Counted from the first letter of the stretch, positions 25,364-38,901 are shown. The stretch is 64,000 nucleotides of DNA from Neckera pumila (GCA_963969595.1 OZ018413.1:10592211-10656210); one strand, 5' to 3'. Notes: generated from the letters alone by a model not told the origin. Program-made: numbers and translations.

Positions 25364-26337
25364 TTTCTAAAGGATGAAGACCAAATTTTTTGGTCAAAAA
25401 ACACTCAAAACTGCCATTTCTACTGCAAAATGCAAAACTTTTAAGTTTTTTTTTTTTCTTCATATAAATCACAGGATCCTATGGCCTCAATATTTATCAT
25501 GATTTTTTAAAACTTTTTGTGAAGATCGGAAAACGCATTAGCTTTTTGGAAATATAATTTTTATTTCAATCGGTGCTCGAAAGCAAAAGTTATGGCACAA
25601 AAGGTTCTTTTTTTGGTGCGGTAGGCAGAAATCTCCTCCCACAAAAAAATAATAATAATAATAATAATAATTTAAAATTTGTTTCTCATATATTGTAATT
25701 TATCTATATAAGAAGCTTTGATTTATTCCATTTGGATTTTTATGTGAAAGTTATGAAAAATCTTATTTTTTGGACAATTAGAGCATCTTCTTGAAAAAAT
25801 AACTTATAGGATTCATTTCTTAATGCAATTTTCATAGTTTAAAAAAAAAATGTTTGAAAAGGTTGAATTTGCTTGCTAAAACAATCTTACCATTTGGATT
25901 ATAGTGTTTTAACCCCATCTTAGAGCTATCAACAATTTAGTTTTTCTTTCAATCTTGGACCTACTTCTACTTAACAATTATTTAAAGAACAAAAGTCAAA
26001 TGTTTTTTTTCTGGAATTTTTTATCCTTGATTCTCAACTCAATTCTTAAAAGTGTGTAGTGTAAAAGATTTTCACAAATGGTGGTAAAAGTCATCTGAAA
26101 TTGTAGGTTAATGTTTAAAAAAGTAAATTTTTTCCAACTTTGAATGCTAATATCTTCTAATCTATGGGGTCAAACTTTATGAGAATTTGACCATACAATT
26201 TGAGATAAGTTAAGTACAAGATCCTATGGTTAGATTCTAAAAATAAATAAAAAGTCTCTTTTCTTGGATGAACGCAACAGAACTAGCCGTTTTGAGTCGT
26301 TTTTGACAAAAAAAAAATGGCCTTGAGACTTTAGGGG
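25364..26337. mobile_element. TTAA-family element with shortened left arm
   Basis: Right end GACTTTAGGGG then TTAA (26338-26341). Bases about 25510-26337 follow the right arm at 15120-15965 and 1-814 (AATCGGTGCTCG.., GCATCTTCTTGAAAAAATAAC.., ATATCTTCTAATC..). The left arm is reduced to about 140 bases (25378-25510: CACTCAAAACTGCCATTTC, as in the left arm at 13512) and its outer end is worn (TTTCTAAAGGA, no clear TTAA). Confidence 0.65.
25648..25671. repeat. (AAT)8 microsatellite
   Basis: Eight uninterrupted AAT units inside the TTAA-family element, absent from the related copies. Confidence 0.9.
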
Positions 26338-26341
26338 TTAA

Positions 26342-27227
26342 ACTAGAAATTTTAGAATCTTTAACTACATGGATTCCAAGATATTTTCGTTTGAAGAAAA
26401 CTCTAACCACGCAAAAAATCATCTGAACCATTCACACTGCATACCTAAGCTTAGTAGAAGGGAAAAAAAGTGGCGTTTGGGGGTGCTTGTAAGTTAGTGC
26501 TGAGACAACTTCCCTTGAAACCTTCCGAAAGTGGCCTACCCAGCGATTCCTTAGCTCTTTTTCATCACTGGTTGGGATTGTTTTATTGTTGAGAATCAAA
26601 TGAAGCGGTGATGGCAGCAAGTCCACCCAGTCAACTGTGGAAAAAAAAAGGGGTGGATAGCATCATGGGGTTCTGCACTAGCCCTTTTTTTTTGGTTTTT
26701 GGAAAAGTGCCAGAATGGTGATCACTTAAAATTTGGTGAAGCATTTTATTTCTTTGTACATCCATCTTTTGTACCATAAAACACTTTTCAATCAAATTCA
26801 TACAATTTTTCATCCAAATTTAACAATTTCATCCATATTTTAAATTAGATTGAAACTATTCGGGCGAAAAAAGATTACTTTTTTCTGGCGAAGTTTTTTT
26901 TTCCACTATGAAATGGTGCTTTCTGGCTCCGTATCGCCTTAAGAAAAAGGGCTGGTTCTGCAGTTCTTGTGGCTTTTGAACTCCTTTGAAACTGATGCAC
27001 TTGGGGAATCATCCTAGAAGTAAGCTGTAGTAAGTACTACAGTGATGAAAAAGTCTGCAGAAATGATGGATGAAAAATTCCATTTTGGGGAGACAACAGA
27101 AAAAACACGAAAAATCATCTGAGAAAATGTCAGACATGAAGAGCTTTCTTATGGGGACTTGCTTGCTAACACATGAGCTTGGGACTTTGGGTTTTATAAG
27201 CGACAATCAAAATACATTCCCTGGAAC
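26342..27227. other. intergenic DNA, no gene seen
   Basis: Mixed composition with several 60-80 codon frames on both strands (26432-26626, 26631-26813, 27009-27309). None has a recognisable domain, splice context or family length. Confidence 0.4.
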
Positions 27228-27822
27228 AACACAGCGAACATTTACAGAGAATCCTTCTAAGGGCAAAGCACCCAAAACCAACACCGTACCCAATTGCGTC
27301 ACTTTCTAGACAAGGCAATCATTCTAGAACGTAAATGTATGTAGATAGCTTATCATTTCGGTCAGTAGACAATATGCTATTTATAGTCTACTTAGATTTA
27401 AGTTCAAAAAATGACTAAGGTAGGAGGTCCCAAAATGGGCCACCTAACAATTGAGTTACATTTTGGAGGAAGCTAAATTCCAATGAAGCATTTTTCAATA
27501 AATTTTTGTTGAAAAGAAAAATGGAGTTGACATCTACCCAAGTTGTTTCATATTTGTTGGCCCTTCTTAAAATTAGTTACAAATTTTTAAAGTTGCAACA
27601 AAACTCATTTTGACAGGCTCTAAAATCGACCACCTCCTCAAATGTAGACCACATGTACATTGAAGAGTGCCAAATGTGCCTCTAGAGCTCGTTCCATTTT
27701 AGAACCTGCTCCATTCTAGGACCTTCTACCTTACCATGTCTAGAAAGTGACGCAAAATTTTGATACAATGTTGGTTTTGGATGCTTCTCCTTTACGTAAG
27801 ACAAAAGTGTAAATGTTCATCT
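27228..27822. mobile_element. about 0.6-kb foldback element
   Basis: Arms about 27228-27330 and 27700-27822 are inverted copies: GAACATTTACA, CCAAAACCAACA, TTGCGTCACTTTCTAGACA and CATTCTAGAAC-like stretches read in reverse order on the right. The middle is non-coding. Exact ends and target duplication are unresolved. Confidence 0.65.
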
Positions 27823-28589
27823 TTCTATATATGGAATTTTTTGTGGAAAGGGAAGTGAGGTTTGCACAGTAGTTTGACCTCCAATGAATTAGTGCTTTGG
27901 AGATTTTTAAGCAAATGATTCACAAGGTACCAACCCATAAAGGATGATTGCCTACACGGATCTAATGACATCTAGAAGTGTGAGTCCTTCCAAATTATAG
28001 AATTATGAATGAATATTTTGCCATATGTAGAAGCCATATGGTGGTGTTCAATGAATTCATAGAATGGTGACTTTGAACCCCCACAGATTCCAACCTTTTG
28101 ATCTCCTAATTCTACATTGAGTGTTATGCTTACTACCATAAATTAAGCAAAGGACAAGGTCAACACATCATTTATTTTTTTCCCAAAGATAAGGTTAGAC
28201 ATATGCTAAAAATAAACAAAAATTACAATATTACTATTTTTCTTTATTCAATATTTTTTTTTTTCAAAAAGATTATTTTCTAAGAAAACTTATACTTGTT
28301 TTTAGAATCATTGTACACCAAACTTGCCCTACAACTATGATAAATTAGGATGCAAGAGAATGAAATTGTGTCTACATCAAATTGGGTTTGACTACTTTAT
28401 AACTTACAAATCTAAAAGCTTTTAAGGCTTTTGTAGGGATCAACTCAAGTTTGCACACAACAAGAGCAGTGGGGAGAAATTTTCCTTGAGAGAGGAATGT
28501 CAAGAAGCGGAAAAGATCTGTAAATCATAAATTTCTTTCTTCCTTTTCCAAAACATTCAAATTATTACTTGAATAATAGATATATAAGG
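27823..28589. other. AT-rich intergenic DNA downstream of the DRC9 gene, no gene seen
   Basis: No open frame, repeat pairing or regulatory motif that I can support, apart from the repeat that starts at 28590. Confidence 0.4.
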
Positions 28590-28757
28590 TGTGTATCCCC
28601 AAACCGTCACTTTTTGCTACTACACATAGTTACTATTAATAAAATGCTTGAATTTTTCATTTTCTTGTTGGCAAGTGAAAGAAGGTTCCAACGCACCAAA
28701 GAATGCAACATTTGGATACCATATGCAAAAGTTATGAAGGATCAAAGTTTTTCTTAG
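28590..28757 (-). repeat. inverted copy of the 20.0-kb / 55.8-kb repeat
   Basis: Contains the complement of ACTTGCCAACAAGAAAAT and of GCATATGGTATCCAAATG in the same order as 55770-55850 read backwards. It lies just beyond the 3' end of the DRC9 gene. Confidence 0.7.
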
Positions 28758-29028
28758 TAGAATGATGTTCTCAAATCATTTCTTCTACATATTTACATAT
28801 TGATTTTGGAGGTGTACCTAAAGTGATGATGGCAGTTTTAAACATGGTACAATTTTGGATGTATCCACCTTACACACAGAACAACAATTGTTTAGAACGG
28901 AAGGTGAACTCCATTCCAAGTCGAATGGGAGCAAGCCCATTGTGGGCAAAATTATATTAGTGGTATACATTTCTGAACTTGAATGTACTTACATGCACTT
29001 ACGACAACCCTATGATCTTACAATTTGA

Positions 29029-32000
29029 TTACTTCTTCTTTCCTTTCTTGCTCGCTTTCAATCTCTTTTTTTTGAGTTTTTTGAGGATTTTACCCCACAC
29101 CCGACGCACAAGATATCCTCTCCACATCTTTTGGATCTTGTAAGCAGACTTCAAACTTAGTTCACTATACCCAAGATTTGCATACCATTCATCATGCTTT
29201 CTCTTTGCCTCAACTGCTGCATCAGCCAATATCTTCATTTCTGCCTCATATCTGCCGTGCAAGTAAGTACACATGTTTGTGTCAAAATTTTGGAACCATT
29301 GAGAGAATCAAAGAAAAATATCAATTGTACAAACATTCAAAAGCTCAATTTTACATAAGGTATGCGCACATACAATCAACCTTAATTACAATTGAATATA
29401 GTTACTATTACTAAACATAAATGATTTTTTATAGGCTATTTTTTATCAATTGAAAGAAGATTTCCACATATTTTAGCATGCATTATTTGGACATTGTGTG
29501 AATAATTATGAATTTCAAAGTATTGTCTCTAAGTGTACTTAAAAACCAACACTAGCCATTTTCGTAGACTTTCATTTTGAGATAGTGTACATCTTATGTA
29601 ATTAATATCTAGAAAAAAAGGGACTCTTTTTGGTTAAAATGTAGGTGTTGTGTTTGGGGCAATGTGGACTCCGAGTGTACATACATTAATAATTGAAACA
29701 ACCATCCTTCATAAAAAGGAAATGCACAAGTAAGGTAACACGGCCTTAAATCTTCCAAAAGTATTTGAACATAGCTATTAGTAAAAAACTGTCTAACTAA
29801 ATTTTTGTTGGATCTTGTTGAGAGTCAAAAGTGGATTCTAGAGTTGCTTAGAATGAATTTTTTGGGCACTTAATGAATAAATTCAAAAATTTAAAGGGCT
29901 TAAGTAAGTGTATCTAAAATCACACCTAAACTCTTATAAGTAGGCAAGATTTGTAGGACCAATTTTAGAAGCAGGTCACAACGAAGTGTATTGAATCAAA
30001 CACAAGTTTAGGCAAGTCTATTGTAGACAAAAAATTGTCTTATTAATCTCTAAAAAACGGAGCCTATGACTGTTTAGTCAGAGTCCTTCACTCTATACCC
30101 TCCACTTCTATGGTATTTATGAGTGAATTTTTTTGGCTTATTTTTCAGTGATGAAATCACATGTCTAGTATTTGTTATAAAATTTTCAAATTTTTGTGAA
30201 AATTTGAAATTATTAAGAAATTTTGAACAAAATAATGATGAGTATTACAAATCATATTCAAAAGAACTACAAAATTTAGAATAGAAGTGCACTATAATAG
30301 AGGACATTGTAATACAAAGAAAATTTACATATCACTCTATATTTAGAAAAATAGTTATAGATCCTCAACTTCACTAAAATGCTTATTTTAAGGATTTTTT
30401 TGAAGTGGAGTAGAAGCTGCATGTGGTGCTTTAGTAGTGCTTTAGAAGCTTCATGTTGCACATTTTGCTCAAAAGCTAAAAAAATTGTTTTGAATGTCAA
30501 AAGCAAGTTTTAAAGGAGAAAAGCTCAAAGTATTAAAATATACTAGTAGAGTACCTTTATTTTGTTAAACTACCCCATATAAAATCAAATAGAAACTAAA
30601 ATGCCTTAAATTTAACTCAATGATGTGGCTACAGCATCAATATAGTTGCGCACAAAAAATCAAATAGAAATCATCCATTCTTCAATATGCACAAAGCCTA
30701 GTTAACCATCCAAAGGACACAAAACATCCTCCACATCTTTCTAGGGTTAAGTATGTATGTAATATAAATATACATCACAAGAATAAACTTTCTACAATGG
30801 ATGTACCAAACTTTTATGCATAGTAGACTCTTCTACCTTAGTTACGGGATTATCTCCCACTATCTTATAAACTTTGAAGTGAGGCATTAAGCAAATGGCA
30901 CACTTCATTTATACCAACCCTTCAAATAGGACTAAAGTTTTTGTTCTTTTTTTTCATACAAAAATCATATATAAATCCATAGAGATTTCACTCTTATTTT
31001 CATAAAGAAAAAATGACCGAAACTAGCTTGTCATTAAGTCCCAGATTCAATGAGGATCACTAATTTGTTGGATGATTTTAGATTGATTTCTAAGATATCT
31101 TTAGCTAGCTTTTGCAACACCATTCATTTGCAAGCATCTAGTACATAGTTCTTTACAACCCTCGTTTGATGCAAATACAACAAAAGCGTTTGCTCAAATT
31201 CAACACAATGTTTCGAAAAGAATCAATGGAAAAATTGAAGTGTTATTAGAAGCAACCAATGAGAGTTGAAGCTTTTTGTATTTCAAGGATATTTGATTAA
31301 GAGGAGTCTAGTACCAATCATTAGATGACATTTTGGGGGTGTAAAGGATCGTTTTAGCCACGTTCCCCTTGCAGTAATAGTAATGTAGTCAAAATGTACA
31401 GTAATGTAGTCAAAATGTACAGTAATGAAGTCAAAATGTACAATAATGCAGTCAAAAATTTTAATTAGTAAAAAAATTAAAATTAAAAAAAAAATTAAAA
31501 TTTGAAATTTTTTTGAAGAGAAATATCTAAAAAATAATTAAAAAATAACTTCTGACGTGGTAGTCTTTGTGCCATGTCATTCAGCTGATGCAACGAAGTT
31601 CCCACAGTCTAGGAACTCAAGGGAACTCATAGCCCTTTAGACCCCCGGAATGTCATCTATAAGTAGGAATTCTTGTAACCTCAACTTTGAAAATTTGTAG
31701 TATATTCATCCAAATTCATAAAATTTCTCAAACCAATTACATTTAACTTTTGCCTTCATTTGCAAATATCATGATATGATATATTCCCAAATTGTGCTTA
31801 GTGTTACTCGTTTGAAAAAATGTGGATACTTTACTTGTGCCGATTATTAGCACTTTGTTAACAAGCCCACTTCAAATTTTTATTCTTTTAAAGAATATCC
31901 CAATTGATTAGAAACAAAAGAACTCACTGTGGCTCAATATCAGCAATTTGCATTTTCTTCATTTTAATTTCGTTTTGAATCTTTTCAATTGCCCAATCCA

Positions 32001-35000
32001 TACATTGAGAATCATTCTCATGGTTTGTTGTCAAATCAAGAACTTCTTCTCGCAAAAATAGATTTTGTTTGCCCATGTAATCCATCACTTCGGAGTGTAC
32101 TAATTTCTCTCTCTGTAGAATTAAAGCATTCATTCATAAGTAGTTTAAATTTATTCTTGTGTAACTAAAATATTTTAAAATATTTATTACCCTATATAAA
32201 GGTTAGATTTGGCATAACTTAAGTCATTCTTGTAAAAAAGTGCCACATTTCATCTTTGAATGGCATGAGGTGATGTGGGCCCCTAAGAATCTGACGTGAA
32301 AAATTCTATTTCAACAATTGAGTGCCAAATCAAACCTTCATGTACAATAGTTTCTATTATACGACCAACGTATGTAGTAAGATGAAGGATGTAGAAGACA
32401 TACTTCCAAGTCAAGTTTTAATTGTTTGTTTCTTGCTCGTGCTTCGGCAAGCCTTATTTCATGGTCACGTCGTGCCATGTCACCAGTTGCAAGTAACTTA
32501 TCAGCTCTGCAATTAATTTATTTTCATACATTTAGATTTTAAAAAAGATAAAAAATTCACAATATGATTACTTTGACATTTTCAACATTTCTTTATTTAT
32601 TAAATATTTACGCGTTTTAAAATGTTCATACACGGTAAAGTAGAGTCTCTATTAACCATATAAGACATTATAGGCTCCATTGATCAAATGAGTGCCCTTT
32701 GTGCTAGAAGTGTAAAAGCATTTAATTCTTAAAGGATCAAGGGTGTTTTTCAAGAGAATTGTCAAAAATTGCAATTTTTGAGTGCATTGCCCAAAAATGG
32801 AAATCAAAACCTTCTACTTGAACCATACAAGAGTGTAATAGAATACTATGATAGTATATTGGAAAAATTTCAGCCCATTTGAGCATGTGGAAATGATAGA
32901 TTATAATGTTTGAAGTGACTTTCAAAGTGCAAAACGAAGTCAACAAACTTTGAGCCTTCTTGAAGTAAAATTTTTGCACTTGATGAATTTTAGTCTCTCT
33001 ACTATTGAGTTCTAAATCTTGTTAGGTACACCCATGTAAAATTCAATACCAAATATGGAGTCAAATTTATTCTAAAATCACCCTACAACGCAAAGAAGTT
33101 AAGTGAATTGGCAATGCACTAGTCATTTTTTGACGATTCTTGTGCAATGAAGAAGTTTTTTTGATTTGAAATTCAAATGGTGAGAGGTTAGAGGCAAACA
33201 TTTAGAATATATGGGAAAATTTTCAAGAATCTGACTTTTAGATTGCAAGATTATAAGGCTTGAAGTTTGAAGCAATTTTTTTTTTGAAAACCACTTTGAC
33301 CTAGCTAATGAAATTTGACTATTATTAGAAAAGTGATTTGAGAACTAAATTTGTTGTTCGGGAATTTTTTTTGCCGTATTTATCAATTAAATACATGCAA
33401 AATTTCAAAAGTAGACAAGGGGTTTAGCAAAAAATGCCCCCAAGATGCCCAACTCACACAAATTACCCAAAGTTTTTCAAAGAGCATAACTTTTGATATT
33501 GGAATCCCTTCAAATCTTTTTTAAAATTATAATGACAGGAGTGAATATTCCCATCTTGTGTCAAAGTTTTAATAACATTCATTAAAAATTTGAATTCATA
33601 TGATCCTACCCAAATTTTCAAATGTTTATTGACAAGAAACTTGGTATTTAAGGGAGTTATTAAATAGACATGTAAGTTTGCAATTTACTTTTAGCTTAAA
33701 ATAATATAAATGTGTAAAAATTTAAATTGTGTAAGTTTGTATATTGTGTAGGGAAAGATTCAAGGTTCATATATATGGTGAATGGAGATTTGACATTTTA
33801 CAAAATATTGATTTTTTATTTATTTTAGTTTTGAATTCAATGAAAATAAAAGTCAATTTGATGATAATAACCTTAATTATTTCAAATTATTTCCATAAGA
33901 TCTCAAAGTTCATATGTGACTCTTTGTAAGATCTAACAAAGTATTTTACTAATTGATGTAAAATTTTCATAGATTATCAATTTAATTTTCTCACATGAAT
34001 CTTATTGATGCGGACACTTTGATAATGATTACCATGACAACCAAAAAGGAATCTTAATCTAAAAGGTTCTCAAAAGATTGACTCTATGATCAATTGATTG
34101 ATTTCCTTTGGTTATTAAGTGATAAAATATATGTTTGCATTAGAAACTACATTATGTACAAACAAATATTTACTATAAACCAATCTTTCATTTAAACAAA
34201 AACAAAAACTATTTAATAAACTAAAATTCACTAAGAAAATTATTTATTTATTTAATAAATTAATAATATATAGTTGGATTCATCTTTAAATTGCATTTTG
34301 TAGTTCTATATTTCTTCAATAAATACAAATATATATCGATTATAAAATAATAAATAATTAAAAATTACGCTTCGGTTCTATAATAGAAATAATTAGAAGA
34401 ACTAAATGAAACTTTTTTCTTTCAGTACTTATTAGAAAAAACGTAATCATCTTTTTGGTTTAGATATCAATGAAAAGCAATATTTTTTAATAAATTTTGA
34501 AAGATAAAATTTGATAGTCCTTACAAAATTTGATATTTGCAATATTACTATAGAACTTATACAATTAGCTTTCAAAGAAATTCTCACTTGTATTTATAAG
34601 CAATACTTTGTTCTTTACGCATTTCTCTAAGTTCCTATAAAATATAAAATATCATAAAAATAATATTATAACCATCATTGAATTTTTGTATATAGATTTC
34701 AATTACATTGATGAAATTATTTGATTACTTTTGGTATAATACAAAATTATATACAAAATTTTGATCAATCTTTTACAAAATAATATTTTTATAGAATTTA
34801 AATATAAAATCTAATAAAATTTTCGAATATGAATGAATCAATATTTAAATTAAAATTTTCTATAATTATAAATTATTCAAGTTTAAAAAATAATATATAT
34901 TAAAAATCAAATAAACTTATCTTTTATTTTCGAAATAATCTAGAATGATTTGTTATTTATCATATAATATAATGTACAACTTAAACATTAAGAATTTTTT

Positions 35001-37570
35001 TCTATACAAATCAAAAAATAATTTAGTAAATTTTTTAAATATTTGCTTACAAGTCTTTTGACTTATATCATTGAATGGTATAAATATTTGCAATAAAATT
35101 AATTGAATATTCAATTTAAAAATTAAATAAATAATGTCATTTAAATTGTATACCCTTTTATACTTGATTAAATTTTGTGTCCATTCTTTTTTTTTTTCCA
35201 AATGGGCTTCAGCCTCAACTTTCATTAGATGTTTAGACATTTCAGTTTTCCATTTTAGATCTTTTACACTATCTATAGCCTTAGGCAACTTCTTTTCCTT
35301 TATTGCATTTGCTTCTACTACCTACTAATATTTTATGATTATTATTTTTTATTTTTTATACATATCAATTGTTTTAAATTTTAAATTCTATAAAAATCAT
35401 TATAAATAACGCTTGTCATTGTTTATATAATTTCAAATCATATTTTTATAATGTGATTTCAAATGATTAACTTCCTAAATTACCTTATTCAAAATTTCAA
35501 ATGTACTCTTTGTTTCCATCTGATTATCTCCATTTTACCTACAAAAAAAAGTTTAAGCAATAAAATCCCCTAACTGAATTTAATACAATTTTAAAAAATT
35601 GCAATGAGATCGTTGAAAGCAATGAAAATTATGATTTTGAAATGTTGCCTTGTAATTTTTTTAACATTTTAGTAATACTACAAAAGAATTCATTTCTTTA
35701 TAAATGTTTTCTTCATTTAGTTGTTTTCAAGAAAAAATAAAAACTTTTCTTGCATTAAAAATAATTTTATAATTTTATAGTTTTATACAAATAAATAAAA
35801 ATATTAATTAAAAATATTACAAGATATTCACAAATGATGTAGACTATAATTTTTGCCCTTTTGTACATTCTTTACAAAAATCCATTTTAACATATATATT
35901 AGCATTTTGACACAAATTTTAAATCTATGATTATTATATATTTTTTGACGATGAACTGAAAATTATACTAAATTAGCATTAGCAAAGATTAAAACTGGAC
36001 CTCGTGAAATGCCTTTCTTAATATGTCTTCAAGCCATTTGGCCTCAATTTCAAACTTAGATAAGTAGATGGGATGAGGCAGAGTATAATTAATAAGATTT
36101 GCAGTGGCAAGAAGTTTTTTTTTATTTGCAAGTAATATTTGTTCTTCTAGATTATTTCTAAGCTCAATGTGACTCTTTGTAATCTATATCATTAGCATAC
36201 AATAATTAAATATTCATCATTCAATAGAAATGAGTTTTTATTTTATTTTTGGTATTTACAAAATATTTTTGCATTGCTTTTGAAGTTTTAATTTTTTCAT
36301 ATATTGATAATTATTGAATATTCTAATATTTTATAATACTCCATTTCTAATTGGTGACATCTTTATATAATGTATTATTAAATTGGATCATTTCAAAGTT
36401 ACTAAATGCTTGTAAAAATGAATATGTTCAACCATGTTTCAAATTTTTAAATACATATTTTTAAATTGAAGATATTAAAAATTTATTTAGGAATTAAGAA
36501 AAATTAAAATGATAGATTCTATTTTTTCGAGAGACATGTTTTGTACAAATATTTGAAAGTAATTTTTCTCCTATATTTTAATTTAGTTACAGTACATTCT
36601 TACCTTGTGGGAAGGCCTAATATGATTGTTAGCAAAATATGATTTTTTAAAATTGTACTAAAAAAATATGAAGAGTTAAATTTTAGAAATGATAATTAAA
36701 ATAACACTAATGAATATAGTATACAAATGTAGACTATATTATCATGTTGAAATGCACATCATATTGAATTAGCTAAGGAATTATCAATGTTTGTTATTTG
36801 ATTTTACAAACATATTAGTAACATATTCAACTAAGCTTATATATAAAGTACCTTAAGAGCTTCAGGGAGTTGCATAAGAAGTAAAAGTCTTTCAAGGAAT
36901 CCTTTTAAAAATCCAAGTATATGCAATCTATATAAAGGATTAAGTTTTGCTTCTAGTGTTTCCTCCTGTAATGATTTGCAATGTTCTTCAAATGTAGGAC
37001 TAAGGTGCTCATCACTAAATTTTGTATCCTCATGTGATGGACCATCCACCTTAATATCGCCATTAGAGTTATATGCATCACCTTTTTCAAGCTCTGGTCT
37101 AATACTCATTTTAGTTGCATGCAACGACATTTTAGAAGGTCGAGGTGCTTCAGCAATTGACTTTCGTGCAAGTTGCAACTACATAAATGAATTTGATCAA
37201 ATAATGGTCAATGTATTAATCTTGAGCTTTATTTATTTAGATTTGAAACATTAAAATATTCAACAAATATAAAAATCATGAAAAACGAACATTTAAAATG
37301 TATCTACAGATTTTATCCATTGCTTTCAAATCAACTCATATATGTAAAAAAGATGATATAATCTTATTTGAAAATAGTCATCATAATCATATCTAATATT
37401 TTATTTTAATTTATTTTAAATGTATTTAATTGATTACTAGTAATATGTTTGGATTTTACCATTGATCTTCGAGCTTCGGCTCCAGCAGCTGGAGCCGATT
37501 GTTTGCGATCCATATTTTTTGGATTATCACCATTTTCCACCGATATAGTAGAACCCGTAGGTGTTGCCAT
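29029..37570 (-). CDS. DRC9/IQCG-like subunit of the axonemal nexin-dynein regulatory complex, 9 exons, 460 aa
   Basis: Minus-strand exons: 37460-37570, 36852-37178, 36001-36183, 35484-35519, 35154-35321, 34588-34634, 32404-32506, 31928-32112, 29029-29251. All phases join (0,0,0,0,0,2,0,2). DRC9 is a coiled-coil N-DRC protein of motile cilia, so here it would act in sperm flagella. The N-terminus is MATPTGSTISVENGD; the middle is rich in charged helix (KWKTEMSKHLMKVEAEAHLE, LAEARARNKQLKLDLE). The C-terminus has an IQ motif, IQKMWRGYLVRR (about residues 426-437), then a Lys-rich tail. Length is close to animal IQCG (about 440 aa). The 36-base exon 4 and the donor GTCCAG of exon 3 are the weakest calls. 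Introns 6 (2.1 kb) and 8 (2.7 kb) hold transposon remains. A related N-DRC coiled-coil protein is the main alternative, but the IQ tail favours DRC9. Confidence 0.85.
29815..29935 (+). repeat. fragment of the 20.3-kb repeat in DRC9 intron 8
   Basis: GGATTCTAGAGTTGCTTAGAATG..TTTTTTGGGCAC.. parallels 20370-20460 (GGATTCTAGATTCTCTTAGAATGCG..). Diverged and non-coding. Confidence 0.55.
31324..31657. mobile_element. 334-bp TA-flanked miniature element in DRC9 intron 8
   Basis: Ends GATGACATTTTGGGGGTGTA at the left and, as complement of the right, GATGACATTCCGGGGGTCTA; the next bases AAAGG are shared. TA flanks each side (31322-31323, 31658-31659). Related repeats at 16.7 kb and 55.55 kb lack the insertion and show the empty site. 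The interior has four 21-bp tandem units and a TGACGTGG..GCCATGTCA segment also seen in 17561-17822. Confidence 0.8.
31381..31457. repeat. 21-bp tandem repeat, four units
   Basis: Units TAATGTAGTCAAAATGTACAG start at 31381, 31402, 31423 and 31444; the last is truncated. It is internal to the miniature element. Confidence 0.9.
32726..33656. mobile_element. possible worn TTAA-family element in DRC9 intron 6
   Basis: Left: TTAA (32722-32725) then TTCTTAAAGGATCAAGG. Right: CTTGGTATTTAAGGGAG then TTAT. The ends are inverted and the length (931 bp) is close to the 939-bp copy at 1239-2177, but one flank and the GG/CC ends have decayed. Confidence 0.4.
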
Positions 37571-38899
37571 TAAATCTTGATTTCCCAAATATTAATCATT
37601 TTGTATATCATAGCATCACAAAATTCTTTTTTTTATAATTGCAAAGTTGAGAAGTCATATTCTTCCATTAATAAAATTAAACCATACATTTCATATAAAA
37701 CTTGTGATTTGGATTTTTATATTTTCTTTTTCAAAACAACAATCTAATATATTTATATGATAAAACAAAGTGATTTCCAACAACAAACAATTTAAAAAGG
37801 GTTTTACAATGTAATAAGAACAATAATTTTTGTTTTAACAAACCCAATCATGAATCAAAATTCAAAACACTAATTTTTTATATTGTTAAGTAAGGATCAC
37901 GCAATTGTTTTATTTATCTTCCATAGGACCCAATGAATCAACTCATGACTCAAAACTCAAAGCACTATTTTTGAAAAAAAACTATATAAATATAAAAGCT
38001 TGATTGATAGTTTTTTTGGCATGGAGTAAAGAATATGTGAATAATATAATAGACATTTGAAGTAACTATGAAGTTTGTGCTCCAAGATTAAAATAGATAT
38101 TAATAAAAAAAATTAATTTTGCTTATTTATTTTTCAAAGAATCATTATTTTTTGAATTTTTGAGAATATTAATTTCATGACAATGTCCTAAATTTCATCT
38201 TTAGGTTGCTTAGTTGAACGATTATGTCTTGCCATTTTTTTTACAGTTTTAAATAATCATATTTTCTGCTCATGTTTTGACTTTGGACTTTGTAATATAT
38301 TTTTCAATAAAATAAGATAATCTTTTTTCCAAACACTTAAATTTTTTTCTTGTCTCTTTTGAGATTAGAATTAAATTTCTTGCAAAAGGTAGGTCAATAA
38401 ACCTTTAGACGATATTAGTGCTATAATTATAATTTTTAGTATTTTACAAACACTTGGTGAAGTGTATTGATGTTGAAGTAAGATATGACACCCTTTTCCT
38501 TTCAAAATATGAAAACAATGACTTGTCTCTTGAACCGTAGACATTTGATAATGGATATTTACTTAACAAAGTTGTTGCTTTATATTTATTCCAACCAATA
38601 ATGACAACTAAAGACTTCTTTTCTTGCTATCAAGAAAATAAATTCTTACTTTATTTTGGTTTCTAAACGAGTCTACAAATTTTTTGGCTTCTTCATTGAA
38701 ACATCTAATGTAGTACACTTACTTATACTTAGGAGATGGTTTATCCACAAAATTCATTTGAAAAACAAATTGCAAAATATTAGAGTTTTTTTTATGAGTA
38801 TGCATGAAGTTGTGGCAATATAGTTTCAAGAATAAATCATAATGGGAACGCTTGAGACCAATTATTCTTATCCTGTAAATTTTTTTAAATAAATAAATG
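37571..38899. other. AT-rich 5' flank of the DRC9 gene
   Basis: No second gene seen. It probably holds the DRC9 promoter and leader, but no box can be named with confidence in sequence this AT-rich. Confidence 0.35.
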
Positions 38900-38901
38900 T
38901 A

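Larger units (their letters stand above)
31205..31830 (+). repeat. dispersed repeat split by a miniature element
   Basis: The two parts, 31205-31322 and 31660-31830, join into one sequence matching 55440-55700 and, in part, 16590-16760 (shared TTGAAG..TTTTGTA.TTCAAGGAT, AACTTTGAAAATT, 'tgatatgat..ttcccaaatt'). The interruption is exactly the element at 31324-31657. Confidence 0.7.
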
